NCBI RefSeq assembly: GCF_020687745.1
Contig: NZ_JAJEWK010000002.1
Coordinates: 215,280-279,279 of the forward strand
Reading direction: 5' to 3'
From: Chryseobacterium sp. MFBS3-17
GTDB lineage: Bacteria; Bacteroidota; Bacteroidia; Flavobacteriales; Weeksellaceae
DNA: 64,000 nucleotides
The translations under genes and the position numbers were made by a program. The notes beneath the pieces are model-generated. The model did not search any database. It was not told the DNA's origin and saw only the letters and a program-made list of their open reading frames with translations. Positions 41,430-50,671 of this stretch are shown piece after piece. The first letter of the stretch is position 1, and the number at the start of each line of letters is the position of its first letter.

Positions 41430-42590
41430 ATGAATAAGAATCAATGTTCTTTTTGTGGCCGCAAAAGAAATGAAGTACAGATGCTGATTTCCGGCCAGGA
41501 AGGATTCATTTGCGAGAACTGTATAGAGCAGGCACATGGTATTGTTTTGGAAAACGCTTCCAAAGAGGGTTTTTCACCGGCAGAAAACATGGATGATCTG
41601 AAAAAACCTAAGGAAATTAAAAGGTTTCTGGACGAATATGTCATCGGGCAGGATCAGGCCAAAAAGCAATTGTCCATTGCTGTGTATAACCATTATAAAA
41701 GGCTTCTTCATTCGCAGGATGAGAACCGTGAGGTGGAAATCGAGAAGTCCAATATCATCATGATTGGCGAGACCGGAACCGGAAAAACGCTGTTAGCCAA
41801 AACCATTGCCAGAGAACTCAATGTGCCTTTTTGCATTGTGGATGCTACCATTCTTACCGAGGCGGGCTACGTGGGTGAAGATGTAGAAAGTATTCTCTCG
41901 CGGTTGCTGATGGTGGCAGATTATGACGTGGAAAAAGCCGAAAAGGGAATTGTTTTTATTGATGAAATAGACAAGATTGCCCGGAAATCTGATAATCCCA
42001 GCATTACCAGAGATGTATCCGGAGAAGGTGTTCAGCAGGGATTGCTGAAACTGCTGGAAGGAAGCATTGTGAATGTGCCGCCACAAGGGGGAAGAAAACA
42101 TCCGGACCAGAAATACATTCAGGTCAACACCCAGAATATTCTGTTCATTGCCGGTGGAGCTTTTGACGGCATCCGGGAAATCATTGAGCGGAGACTCAAT
42201 AAACAGGCCATCGGATTCAGTGCCGAAAAGCTTACCCATACCGATGATGATGAGATTTTAAGCCAGATTAACGCCATAGACCTTCGGAAATTTGGTCTGA
42301 TACCCGAGTTATTAGGTCGTTTTCCCATTGTTACCTACCTGGAATCACTTACCAAAGATACCATGATGCGCATCATGACCGAGCCAAAAAATTCCATAGT
42401 CAATCAATTTGTGGAATTATTTAAGATGGATGGGATCACGCTGGAATTTACACCTGCCGCCATAGAAAAAATTGTAGATGAAACTACAGAAAAAGGTCTG
42501 GGAGCCAGAGGTTTGCGTGGAACTACAGAAAAGATTCTCGAAGATCATATGTTCAATATTGGTGAGGAAGAACATATTATTCTCTCATAA
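41430..42590 (+). CDS. clpX: ClpX, ATP-dependent unfoldase of ClpXP
   Basis: 386 residues. The N-terminal C4 zinc finger (CSFCGRK, CENCIEQ), Walker A GETGTGKTLL near 113-122, Walker B IVFIDEIDK, and sensor region GARGLRGTTEK are present. ClpX unfolds tagged proteins and feeds them to ClpP. The protein ends soon after the last conserved helix (HMFNIGEEEHIILS), shorter than many ClpX (about 410-425 residues). The stop is followed in the same frame by open sequence leading into the start-less gene downstream. Confidence 0.93.
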   Translation: MNKNQCSFCGRKRNEVQMLISGQEGFICENCIEQAHGIVLENASKEGFSPAENMDDLKKPKEIKRFLDEYVIGQDQAKKQLSIAVYNHYKRLLHSQDENREVEIEKSNIIMIGETGTGKTLLAKTIARELNVPFCIVDATILTEAGYVGEDVESILSRLLMVADYDVEKAEKGIVFIDEIDKIARKSDNPSITRDVSGEGVQQGLLKLLEGSIVNVPPQGGRKHPDQKYIQVNTQNILFIAGGAFDGIREIIERRLNKQAIGFSAEKLTHTDDDEILSQINAIDLRKFGLIPELLGRFPIVTYLESLTKDTMMRIMTEPKNSIVNQFVELFKMDGITLEFTPAAIEKIVDETTEKGLGARGLRGTTEKILEDHMFNIGEEEHIILS

Positions 42591-44330
42591 TGTTCATGTT
42601 TTATTAAACTAAAAAAGATTAAGTTTAAAAAAAATAAATTATATATTTCCGGCCTTAATCAATCAGACATCACCGGTTTTGTGACCAAGGAATACCGTGA
42701 TATTTCACACGGCGGTTTCCAGCAAATGGCCATACCTTTTGCGGCAAAGACCATTAACAGTGTGGCATTGGATTTAGGCAGAAGCAGTAACTTCAGTGGT
42801 GGGCGAAATGCCAATGCATTCGGGTATATGGATAATACCACAACCGTAATGCGGGTGGTGACTCCTTCCAGTTCTACAGATGCTGGCGACGGTTCTGTAC
42901 TGTATGGTCCTACCACGTATTTTGCAGCAGGTGTCAGCGGATGGAATCCTTCTACTTCTACAAAGAACCTTCAGGGAAGACCTTATGCAGATACTGCTAA
43001 TACAATGGAGGTACAACTGGTAAATGGGGGTAAACCAAATGGTACGCCAATCAATTACGGAAGTACCGGCCAGAATCAGAACTCTTTTGGCGAGAAATAC
43101 GCATCTTATATTAATGATCCGTTTGACACACCGGCTTGGTCCGCAACTTATGGTAAAGAATTATATCAATATGGAAACCCTTTCCTGACGAATATCGACC
43201 TTAGCTGGATCGGTACAGAAGCAGGAGAGACCGGTCTTATAAAAGATGGCAACCGCTTGCCGGTGCAGGGGATCAGATACAGCCTTGGGGGCGTTACCTA
43301 TTCTCCTGCTACAGGAACAACTACCTCTACGAACTCTACGGTTACCTTTAACCACTCTGTTACCGGAAGTATTCCGGCAGGAGATGTGGATAATTTGGTA
43401 ATTAAGCCAATGGGAGCCGTGTATATTAAACTGAATCCTCAATTGGAAACAACGTATCCTGGAGTGTTCAGCAGAAACCTTAACTTCAATACCTTAAGAA
43501 GATTTAATAAAACGGCAAGAGCTGCCAGCACCGATTATTCTGTATCAGCCGCCAAGAGTGGTGCCAGCAGTGGAACGCTGAAGCAGATTGGTGTGATTGC
43601 ACTGGACAGTCAGGACAGAGAACTGGGCAGAACCTATTACGTAGTAGCTTCCAATGCAGTAACCGGATTTAATAATTCAGGCATTTCCATGCAGGCCAGC
43701 ACAGGATTCAGTAATAACGTTCCGTCACAGCCGGTCATTTATACCAACGAGGAATTTACAACCGGAGGCATCGATCCTACTTACGCCAGCGTGTACAATC
43801 TGTATATTAACGAAGCCAATGAGGCGAATTTCCTAAGCAAGAGAATTCCTTTGAAACTGAATTCTACAGCAATCAGTAAACTCAAGTTTGAAATCCGTGA
43901 GAATGCTGCTTTGCTTCCTGATGCACAGGATCAGCTTTCTACCGGAGAGAGTTTCTGGATTCAGCGGGCTGACGGAACCAATGTGAAGCTGGCACAGAAT
44001 CAAACCTTAAATGCATCTCTGGGAGATCTTGGTTTGTATTATGGTCAACCTCAGCCTACAGGTGCACTGGGCGTAAACGAAATCAACAACTCGACTACAG
44101 TAGTGGCATATGATCAGAAATCAGATCATTACACCGTTTTGTTTGATAAAAACTGGAAAAAAGCAGACATTACCATTTATGATATGAGTGGTAAACTGAT
44201 TAATGTCAGAAAAGATATCAGAACCACGTCCAACCATATTCTAGATATACCTAAAGGCGTGAAGAATGCTTATATAGTGGTGATTCAGTCTGATAACGGA
44301 CAAGAGTACAAAACGAAATTAATGAGATAA
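42591..44330 (+). pseudogene. T9SS sorting-domain protein lacking start codon and signal peptide
   Basis: The frame is open from just after the clpX stop but has no ATG near its beginning; the first plausible initiator is GTG at 42681 (549 residues), which would lack a signal peptide. The text SGLNQSDITGFVTKEYRD reads like the middle of a secreted protein. The C-terminal about 75 residues are a type A T9SS sorting domain (KKADITIYDMSGKLINVRKD, ending YKTKLMR). The central part is Ser/Thr/Asn-rich. I read it as an N-terminally deleted cargo gene, though an assembly join or unusual start cannot be excluded. Confidence 0.65.
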
Positions 44331-44340
44331 AACACAGATT

Positions 44341-44595
44341 ATGAGAAATAAACTACAGATATTTGGCTTCATATTTTTATGGATTGCCGCAGCAAATAAC
44401 ATGTTGTACAGTCAGACCACTTCCGCACAGGAAATTACAAATATGCCGGAAGAACCTCCTATGTACCAGACCAATTCAGATGCCATAGGGAGCCCCGCTA
44501 CCGTAAGCACAGATATGTATCTGGCAGTGCTGGGAGTTGCAGCGTTATTACTGGTAATCTATTTTGCCAAAAATCTTAAAAGAGCGCATGTCTGA
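44341..44595 (+). CDS. Small exported membrane-anchored protein
   Basis: 84 residues: signal peptide (about 1-24, ending LYSQ), a Pro/Thr/Ser-rich periplasmic stretch, and a C-terminal membrane helix (DMYLAVLGVAALLLVIYFA) followed by KNLKRAHV. It lies 10 bases behind the T9SS cargo frame. I recall similar tiny proteins following secreted proteins in flavobacteria but know no function. Confidence 0.68.
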   Translation: MRNKLQIFGFIFLWIAAANNMLYSQTTSAQEITNMPEEPPMYQTNSDAIGSPATVSTDMYLAVLGVAALLLVIYFAKNLKRAHV

Positions 44596-44618
44596 TTCAA
44601 TTCAGACCCAATCCTATA

Positions 44619-44648
44619 AAACTCACAGAATATTCCGTGAGTTTTTTT
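44619..44648 (+). terminator. Terminator between the small protein and thioredoxin-like genes
   Basis: AAACTCAC (44619-44626) pairs with GTGAGTTT (44637-44644) plus a T run. It lies inside the longer frame of the next gene and supports the ATG at 44660. Confidence 0.85.
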
Positions 44649-44659
44649 ATTTTAGCAAG

Positions 44660-45946
44660 ATGAAGATATTTTTTATGATAGCGGCCTGTCTGGCAGGGGC
44701 AGCCGTGAACGCCCAGTTTAACGTCAGTGTGCAGTCCGCACCGTCTTTTGCATCGGCAGAGGCTATTCTTTATACCCTGAGCGGTTCCAAGGATGTGATC
44801 TCTTCCAGAGCAGTAAAAAAGAACAACAGCTGGACATTTAAAGTTCCGCAGGCATACAGTGGAATGATGAAACTTTATTTTCCGGAGACCAACGCTACGG
44901 TAAATCTGGTGTCGGAGAATAAGAATATCAGTATGAAACTGGAGACCACCGCAGACCAGATTACCCGGGTCATCTATGAAGATGACACGAACCGGCTGAT
45001 GGACGCGGTACAGGATAAGCAACGAAAAAATGAAGTGGTTTTTCAGGCATTGGTACAGATTGCAGAGTATTACCGCCCGGATTCGGAATTTGGTAAAGCA
45101 CTGGTGACTGAAATCAAATATTTATCCAAGGATGATGTGATTGATGCCACCAAAAATCCCTTCGTCCATTATTATCATACCTCTTATAACCGTTTTTTGG
45201 TAGAACAGTCTGCAAAAACTCCACCGGGGCAGAAGGAGATTGCAGATTTCATCTCGAATTCCGGTGGTATGTTGGAAACCTCTTCGCTGCTTCGGCCGTT
45301 ACTGGTTAATTTTCTGAATGCGGGAGGTTCCGCTCAGGTGGATAGCAGTGTAGATGGTTTGCTGGCCCGACTGGATGTAGAAAGTCCGAGGGGTCAGACG
45401 GTATTGTCTGAACTGATTGATCTTTTTGACGTATATGCCATGAAGGCTCAGAAAGCAAAATACCTGTCCCTTGCGACGAATTTGAAATGTACCATTACCG
45501 ATCGGCTGGCCGCTACGATTAAATCCAATAAGGACGTAGAGGTCGGAGCTGTTTTTCCGGATTATCAGTTCAAAGCACCGGTTAATACCAAAGCGCGGAA
45601 TCTGCACGGCGTACAGGCAGATCAGAAAATTGTTGTTTTCTGGTCATCCGGTTGTGCCCATTGTGATACGGAATTGCCTAAAATTCTGGAAAAATATGCA
45701 GCGCTGAAAGCACGTAATATTGAGGTAATCGGCTTTGCACTCGATTCAGACCGGGAGGCATACGCGCGCAAAAGTAGTAATTATCCGTGGATTAATGATA
45801 CGGAACTCCGCGGCTGGAACAGTTCTTACGCAGATACCTATAATGTACATGCCACGCCTACCTACTTCATTCTGGATGCGGCAAACAAAATTATTGCAAA
45901 GCCAGAACATGTAAGTGATGTTCTTCAGTTTTTAAACCTAAAATAA
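44660..45946 (+). CDS. Exported thioredoxin-like (TlpA/AhpC-type) protein
   Basis: 428 residues from the ATG at 44660, with signal peptide MKIFFMIAACLAGAAVNAQ. Residues about 20-290 are an uncharacterised helical and beta N-terminal region found in Bacteroidota DUF4369/DUF5106-like thioredoxins. Residues about 295-428 are thioredoxin-like with the active site SSGCAHCD, a CxxC flanked as in TlpA proteins, and the cis-Pro loop HATPTYFIL. It is probably a periplasmic disulfide reductase. Its own terminator is not obvious; the tRNA promoter follows directly. Confidence 0.85.
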   Translation: MKIFFMIAACLAGAAVNAQFNVSVQSAPSFASAEAILYTLSGSKDVISSRAVKKNNSWTFKVPQAYSGMMKLYFPETNATVNLVSENKNISMKLETTADQITRVIYEDDTNRLMDAVQDKQRKNEVVFQALVQIAEYYRPDSEFGKALVTEIKYLSKDDVIDATKNPFVHYYHTSYNRFLVEQSAKTPPGQKEIADFISNSGGMLETSSLLRPLLVNFLNAGGSAQVDSSVDGLLARLDVESPRGQTVLSELIDLFDVYAMKAQKAKYLSLATNLKCTITDRLAATIKSNKDVEVGAVFPDYQFKAPVNTKARNLHGVQADQKIVVFWSSGCAHCDTELPKILEKYAALKARNIEVIGFALDSDREAYARKSSNYPWINDTELRGWNSSYADTYNVHATPTYFILDAANKIIAKPEHVSDVLQFLNLK

Positions 45947-45978
45947 TTTTGCAGGGTTTTAAATTATTTTTATATTTG
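45947..45978 (+). promoter_or_regulatory. Promoter of tRNA-Met
   Basis: TTTTG (45947-45951), 19 bases, TATATTTG (45971-45978): a perfect match to the Bacteroidota consensus, 12 bases before the mature tRNA. Confidence 0.85.
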
Positions 45979-45990
45979 CACCACTCTAAC

Positions 45991-46064
45991 GGCGAGGTAG
46001 CTCAGATGGTTAGAGCGCAGGATTCATAACCCTGAGGTCACGGGTTCAATTCCCGTCTTCGCTA
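45991..46064 (+). tRNA. tRNA-Met (anticodon CAT)
   Basis: A 74-base cloverleaf: D arm AGCTCAGATGGTTAGAGC, anticodon loop TTCATAA, variable AGGTC, T arm ACGGGTTCAATTCCCGT and discriminator A. The acceptor stem closes with G-U pairs, and the CCA end is not encoded. The anticodon-stem base pair next to the loop is A-C. The anticodon CAT could in principle also be lysidine-modified Ile; the sequence looks like elongator Met. Confidence 0.92.
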
Positions 46065-46065
46065 C

Positions 46066-46098
46066 AAAATCCCGTCTTGTTTGAGTCGGGATTTTTTT
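46066..46098 (+). terminator. Terminator of tRNA-Met
   Basis: ATCCCG (46069-46074) pairs with CGGGAT (46087-46092), followed by seven T. Confidence 0.88.
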
Positions 46099-46117
46099 GT
46101 GATTAAAACGACTGTTA

Positions 46118-46210
46118 TTATGATTCTCTTACTTTCGCGATTTTGAATTCCTGCTGTTTCTCTGTGAATTTACTCAATCCCTCGAAAATCTCTTCCGGAT
46201 CGCACCGCAA
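46118..46210 (-). pseudogene. Probable gene remnant next to tRNA-Met
   Basis: On the minus strand 30 codons read LRCDPEEIFEGLSKFTEK then QQEFKIAKVRES and stop. The peptide is amphipathic and charged and looks like a real protein C-terminus, but a TAG lies immediately upstream in frame. The parent family is not recognised. It may be the last trace of a gene, possibly of an element once integrated beside the tRNA. Confidence 0.35.
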
Positions 46211-46297
46211 CTACAAGATTTTTTAGAATGTTAAACATTGTATTATATTGATAAATAAGTGACTAGGATTTCGGATGGTTTTTTTTCTTAAAAAGCC

Positions 46298-46327
46298 TTG
46301 CAAGTTGAAAAAATAGTAGTACATTTA
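46298..46327 (+). promoter_or_regulatory. Putative promoter of an orphan small transcript
   Basis: TTG (46298-46300), 19 bases, TACATTTA (46320-46327), one base off the consensus TAnnTTTG. Confidence 0.45.
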
Positions 46328-46333
46328 CATCGC

Positions 46334-46421
46334 TTTTAAGGCAGTTCACTGCTGAAGAGGCAATAAATTTTTTTTCATCATTTGTGTTTTTGGGACCGTA
46401 TTGTATAATACGGTTCTTTTT
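46334..46421 (+). ncRNA. Candidate small RNA (about 88 nt)
   Basis: A promoter-like element (46298-46327) is followed within 100 bases by a perfect terminator (ACCGTATT 46395-46402 / AATACGGT 46407-46414, then T), with no open frame between. A GCAGT/ACTGC hairpin occurs near its 5' end. The boundaries are inferred. No known RNA family is recognised. Confidence 0.4.
46395..46421 (+). terminator. Perfect 8-bp terminator hairpin in the intergenic region
   Basis: ACCGTATT / AATACGGT with a four-base loop and a T run. No annotated plus-strand gene ends here, since tRNA-Met already has its own terminator. Confidence 0.8.
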
Positions 46422-46547
46422 GTTTGAATATCTTCCGCTATCTGTGCCCGGAATCCCGTACACAAGCGTTTTGCACCAATAAAGAAATTTTATCATCTAC
46501 CGATATTTGTCACGAATGAGACAGGGACAAAAGATCAGAACGAGTGA

Positions 46548-47612
46548 TTATTCTGGCGGCGCAGACAATTCGTACTGCAGCAATAACTCCACAAAATAAG
46601 AATAGGTGACAGCGCCTTCCTGCTGATTGCTTTTCAAAAACAAATCGTTGGTGAAAGAGAAAAAAACATCCAGCCAGCCGGAGTACTTCTGTCTGAATTC
46701 AAGTTCTGCCCTGCGGTCCCGTTTCATTCCTTCGGAATAGAGTTCTAAAACCTGTTCTACAAACCGGGGATGTGTAGAAATTTGTGAATTAAGTAAAGAC
46801 TTCAGTACAAAATAGCTGCTGCTGTATTGCAATGCGGGATTTGCCGATGCTTTGCCGTTCAGAAAACCGATGAAACTAGCCTCCTGTTCGCGGGCGTAGC
46901 CCAGTTGGTGAGCAGCCTCGTGCGCCATGGTAAAAGGCAGTGAGGTGTGCGGCAGATCCGGATTGTACTGCGCCTCTGCGGTAAACGGATTGTAATATCC
47001 CAGGATTCCGCTATAACTCATGACTCCATGAAAGAGCGAGGGTTTCAACGCATTGATTCCCGTGGTACTTTTCCCATCCAGACGAGCAATTGTATGCTGA
47101 GAGCGCAGCAATTCCTCTTTGAGCCGGTGTGGGTCTTTAATTTTGAACACTCCATTCTCATCTTCTTCGGCTTGTGACCGCAGGATCCGGCATTCTTCCA
47201 GATACCGCAGGGTGAGTTCCTGTACAAATTCGGGTGAGATTTCTGATTGCGGCATTTTTTCGGATAAAGGTTTCTGAAAATACAGCATTCCCCAGAAAAT
47301 CTGGTACATCAGATAAAATCCATTGGCCAAAATGAGCAGCATTATGCTGTGCCGATGTCTTTTCTTGTTGCGGATTATCTGTATGAACAGATACAGCAGT
47401 GCCAGGAGCAGGATGATATAAATGACATCACCTGCCGCAAAAGGGAAGGAGGCAAACAGTGACTGGTGGGAGTGTTTCCGCCATTCAAAGAAGGAGTCTG
47501 CTGCCCGGACAGCCCATTCGCTTCCGGATAGAAAATAGAACAAAACAACCTGGGCAAGTAAAATACCTGCCCATGTTTTTTTTCTGCTGAATATGTTGTG
47601 CTTAGTGCGCAT
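46548..47612 (-). CDS. DUF3810 membrane metallopeptidase-like protein
   Basis: 354 residues with three N-terminal hydrophobic segments (about 15-28, 52-76 and 90-108). They are followed by a soluble domain with His-Glu-Ala-Ala-His (HExxH) in LPFTMAHEAAHQLGYAREQE, a zinc-peptidase motif. DUF3810 proteins are widespread in Bacteroidota; the substrate is unknown. Its start overlaps the end of the MFS gene by 11 bases. Confidence 0.82.
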   Translation of the reverse strand: MRTKHNIFSRKKTWAGILLAQVVLFYFLSGSEWAVRAADSFFEWRKHSHQSLFASFPFAAGDVIYIILLLALLYLFIQIIRNKKRHRHSIMLLILANGFYLMYQIFWGMLYFQKPLSEKMPQSEISPEFVQELTLRYLEECRILRSQAEEDENGVFKIKDPHRLKEELLRSQHTIARLDGKSTTGINALKPSLFHGVMSYSGILGYYNPFTAEAQYNPDLPHTSLPFTMAHEAAHQLGYAREQEASFIGFLNGKASANPALQYSSSYFVLKSLLNSQISTHPRFVEQVLELYSEGMKRDRRAELEFRQKYSGWLDVFFSFTNDLFLKSNQQEGAVTYSYFVELLLQYELSAPPE

Positions 47613-49206
47613 GCTGACTTTCGCTGTGATCCAGATCTATGCCTTGTTTTTTGATATTCTGATTCATCAGGTAGGTGAGCAGCAGTAAAACGGCGAAACA
47701 AACGGCTGCAATGATGTAAGAGAAGTGCATGCCGAGACTGGTATCACCTATTGCTCCCTGAAACGGCGGAATGACGGCTCCGCCCAGAATCATCATGATT
47801 AAAAACGCAGAACCCTGAGACGTGAATTTACCAAGGCCGGTAGTAGCCAGAGCAAAAATACAGGGCCACATAACCGAGCAGAACAGTCCGCCGGCCATAA
47901 ACGCATAAACGGAGATGATGCCACTGGTGAAAACGCCTGTGAGCATGGAGATGACCGCAAGAATACATACCGTTACCATCAGCTGAACCGGCCGGTCATT
48001 GGCAATGATAAAAGCAATAACCGTAATCAGAATGCAGATGGCATAGGCATAGAGGTCGCTCATATCGGTTCCCTTCAGTTTATTAGACGCAATGATGATT
48101 CCGAAAGCTATAAACGGCACAATGAAAGTGGCAATGAGCTTGGTTGTTTTTTTAAGGTTGAATACAGTAATGGCCCCCATCCAGCGGCCTATCATCAAGC
48201 TTCCCCAGTAGAGGGAAATGTATTTGGAGATTTCAGATTCTTCCAGGCCGTTTTCGGTAAGGTAGCCCGGCGTTTTCAGCAAGGACCCGAAGTTATTGTC
48301 AATCGTAACTTCTACCCCCACATACACGAAGATGGCAATCATGCCATACACCAGTTGCGGGAATTTCATGGCGCCCCAGCCTTCCGCATTGGATTTGCTC
48401 TGTTTATTACTGAGCAGCAAAATCCCCATGATGACCAAAATGGTAATGATGAGCAGCAGCACATTAGAAATATTGATAAAATTACCGATGGTAATGATGG
48501 CCAGTATCGCAAACGTCATCATCAGCAGGGCACCGGTAGCTTTCGGGGAAGATTCCAGCATTTCTTCGGTCTTGCCTGAGGGCAGTTTAGAGAAATAGAA
48601 AAATATGGCCACTATGGCAAAAACGGTAGCCAGAATAATATAAAGAGTATTAATATTGGACGGAGAGGGTTCTACCGACGAAGTCAGGCTTCCGAACAGG
48701 AAATAACTGACAATCAGCGGCCCGATAGTGGTTCCGAAGGAATTGATGCCACCGGCCAGATTCAGTCTGTGTGCTCCTGTTTCGGGCGGTCCCAGCGCCA
48801 GGGCAAAGGGCTGTGCAGCCGTCTGTTGCAATGAGAAACCCAGCGCTACAATGAACAGGGAGAGCAGCATCATCCAGAAAGAATCTGCATTGGTGCTGGG
48901 AATCATAACCAGCGCACCGAGTATGGAGATGGAAAGTCCGGTAATGATGGCGTTTTTGTATCCTATTTTATTAATAATGTCAAACTTCAGCACCGTAGAG
49001 GTGAGGTACAGCAGCAGGGAACCAATGAAGTAGGCGCCATAAAAGGCAGATCCCAGCAGTTGTGACTCAAAATTGGTGAGTGAAAAATGACTTTTGCAAA
49101 AGGGAATCAGAATCCCGTTTGAAGCGGCTACAAATCCCCAAAAGAAAAACACTGTAATGAGGGTGTACAGTGCAGGGTAGTTCGTTTTTTGTTGCGTTAT
49201 TTGCAT
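47602..49206 (-). CDS. Sugar MFS transporter, FucP/GluP type
   Basis: 534 residues, about 12 membrane segments. The opening FFFWGFVAASNGILIPFCKS and QTAAQPFALALGPPETGAHR are family hallmarks of the fucose/glucose/galactose-proton symporters. It is longer than E. coli FucP (about 440) because of additional loop/helix sequence in the middle. It probably imports hexoses by proton symport; the sugar is not determinable from the sequence. The GlcNAc-kinase-like gene nearby may be related physiologically. Confidence 0.9.
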   Translation of the reverse strand: MQITQQKTNYPALYTLITVFFFWGFVAASNGILIPFCKSHFSLTNFESQLLGSAFYGAYFIGSLLLYLTSTVLKFDIINKIGYKNAIITGLSISILGALVMIPSTNADSFWMMLLSLFIVALGFSLQQTAAQPFALALGPPETGAHRLNLAGGINSFGTTIGPLIVSYFLFGSLTSSVEPSPSNINTLYIILATVFAIVAIFFYFSKLPSGKTEEMLESSPKATGALLMMTFAILAIITIGNFINISNVLLLIITILVIMGILLLSNKQSKSNAEGWGAMKFPQLVYGMIAIFVYVGVEVTIDNNFGSLLKTPGYLTENGLEESEISKYISLYWGSLMIGRWMGAITVFNLKKTTKLIATFIVPFIAFGIIIASNKLKGTDMSDLYAYAICILITVIAFIIANDRPVQLMVTVCILAVISMLTGVFTSGIISVYAFMAGGLFCSVMWPCIFALATTGLGKFTSQGSAFLIMMILGGAVIPPFQGAIGDTSLGMHFSYIIAAVCFAVLLLLTYLMNQNIKKQGIDLDHSESQHAH

Positions 49207-49240
49207 AGATGATATTTATATAGAAACAAATATAGATATT

Positions 49241-49972
49241 TTATTGGCCGGCGGCATGTTCTTCCAGCGTTTTTTTAATCTCGGAATAGCTGAAACTTTT
49301 CATTTCTGATACGGTGCTCGGTTCGGTAATTTCATTCAGATAAACCGTGACTTTTCCGGGGTGTCCCTTGTGATTTTCAAAAGGAAACATTTCTTTCAGT
49401 CCCGCAAATGTATAGATGACCACCGGGAAGTGATGCTTGGTAGACAGGATAAAGGCACCATCTTTAAATTCATCCAGAATGACTGTGGGATCGGGGTGTA
49501 CACCGCCTTCGGGAAAAATGACAATGTTTTGCCCGTGCCGCATTTTCTCTGCCGCCAGTTGATATACCCTGCCGCGGCTTTTCGGACTGCTGCGGTCTAC
49601 CAGAATCGCAATCCGTTTATACAGAATCCCGAAAATGGGAATTTTGGCCAGCTCTGCTTTTCCTATGAAACAAATAGGGTGGTGTTTGTGCAAAACCACC
49701 ATCAGCATAATGTCTATGGTAGAAGTATGATTGGCAATAAAAATATAATTCCGGTCTTTCTCAATTTTTTTTGCGGTTTTGCGGATGAGTTCGTACCGGA
49801 ATCCCATTCCGTAGAAAATAATGATGCAGAACAGCCGCATAAAAACATAAGCGTACTTGAAATGCTTATCCTTAATGGAAAGCAGCAGCACGGGAATGGC
49901 AAAAAGGATGATGAAGATAAAGGCCAGCAGGATGAACCAACCGCGCCAGATATAGTTCAGGATTCGCGTCAT
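49241..49972 (-). CDS. Lysophospholipid acyltransferase family protein (PlsC-like)
   Basis: 243 residues. N-terminal membrane helices (12-32 and 41-57) are followed by the acyltransferase motif HX4D, His82 to Asp87 (NHTSTID), and FPEGGVHPDP as motif III. By family it transfers an acyl chain to lysophosphatidic acid or a related lipid on the inner membrane. Thirty bases downstream of gtrA. Confidence 0.92.
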   Translation of the reverse strand: MTRILNYIWRGWFILLAFIFIILFAIPVLLLSIKDKHFKYAYVFMRLFCIIIFYGMGFRYELIRKTAKKIEKDRNYIFIANHTSTIDIMLMVVLHKHHPICFIGKAELAKIPIFGILYKRIAILVDRSSPKSRGRVYQLAAEKMRHGQNIVIFPEGGVHPDPTVILDEFKDGAFILSTKHHFPVVIYTFAGLKEMFPFENHKGHPGKVTVYLNEITEPSTVSEMKSFSYSEIKKTLEEHAAGQ

Positions 49973-50002
49973 CTGATTGTTCTAAGCCCCAAAAATAGTA
50001 AT

Positions 50003-50461
50003 TTATCCGTTGAATATCACACGCTTTTTCAGCGAATAATTAATAACAGACACCAGGGCAATGGCGGCAATTTTACTGATCATGAGGGCGCTGAGTGTGT
50101 AGAATCCAAGGTTAAAATTGCTTCTGAACACATACGCGTAAAAAACCTGAAAGAGCAGCAGACTCAGAACCGTAGAGAATACAGAAACCCCCATAAAATA
50201 GGCAAATTCTCGCCTGGCAGAATGTTTCCCTCTTTCAAAAACAAACCAGATGCTCAGGAAATAATTGCAAATAATGCCACAACCGGTAGAACAAATATTG
50301 CTCAGCGGATAGCGGATCCCAAAAAAGTTCCGCTCACCGGGCAGCCATTCGGGAAGGTAAGTGCTGAAAATCTTAAAACTTCCGATCTCTGCCACAGCGC
50401 TCAGGGCACCGGCAATGATGAAAAACATAACTTGTCTTTGCCTGAGAAGCAACTGCATCAT
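50003..50461 (-). CDS. GtrA family membrane protein
   Basis: 152 residues from the first of two adjacent ATG codons (50461 or 50458). A longer frame to 50620 would add 53 non-membrane residues and is unlikely. Four hydrophobic helices and the motif NYFLSIWFVFERG identify a GtrA/DPMS-type protein, thought to help flip polyprenyl-linked sugars. It forms an operon with the acyltransferase gene. Confidence 0.85.
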   Translation of the reverse strand: MMQLLLRQRQVMFFIIAGALSAVAEIGSFKIFSTYLPEWLPGERNFFGIRYPLSNICSTGCGIICNYFLSIWFVFERGKHSARREFAYFMGVSVFSTVLSLLLFQVFYAYVFRSNFNLGFYTLSALMISKIAAIALVSVINYSLKKRVIFNG

Positions 50462-50671
50462 GATCGTAGGAATTCCTGCAAATTTAAAACTATATGTTAA
50501 ATATGAGAAATTAGTGTTAAAATATTTTTTTCTTAGCAAAATCTTTATAACTTTATTCTCCTGTTCCATCAAAATCGGTAAAATAATGAATTGATTATGA
50601 GGAGGTTTGTGATAGTGCATGATACGCCGTATTCCGGCAACCGGGCTGAATGAGTCTAAAAATTATTGAAC

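Noticed and set aside
46263..46496. 77-codon minus-strand frame
   Set aside because: Overlaps the candidate small RNA promoter and terminator; low-complexity ends and no recognisable features.
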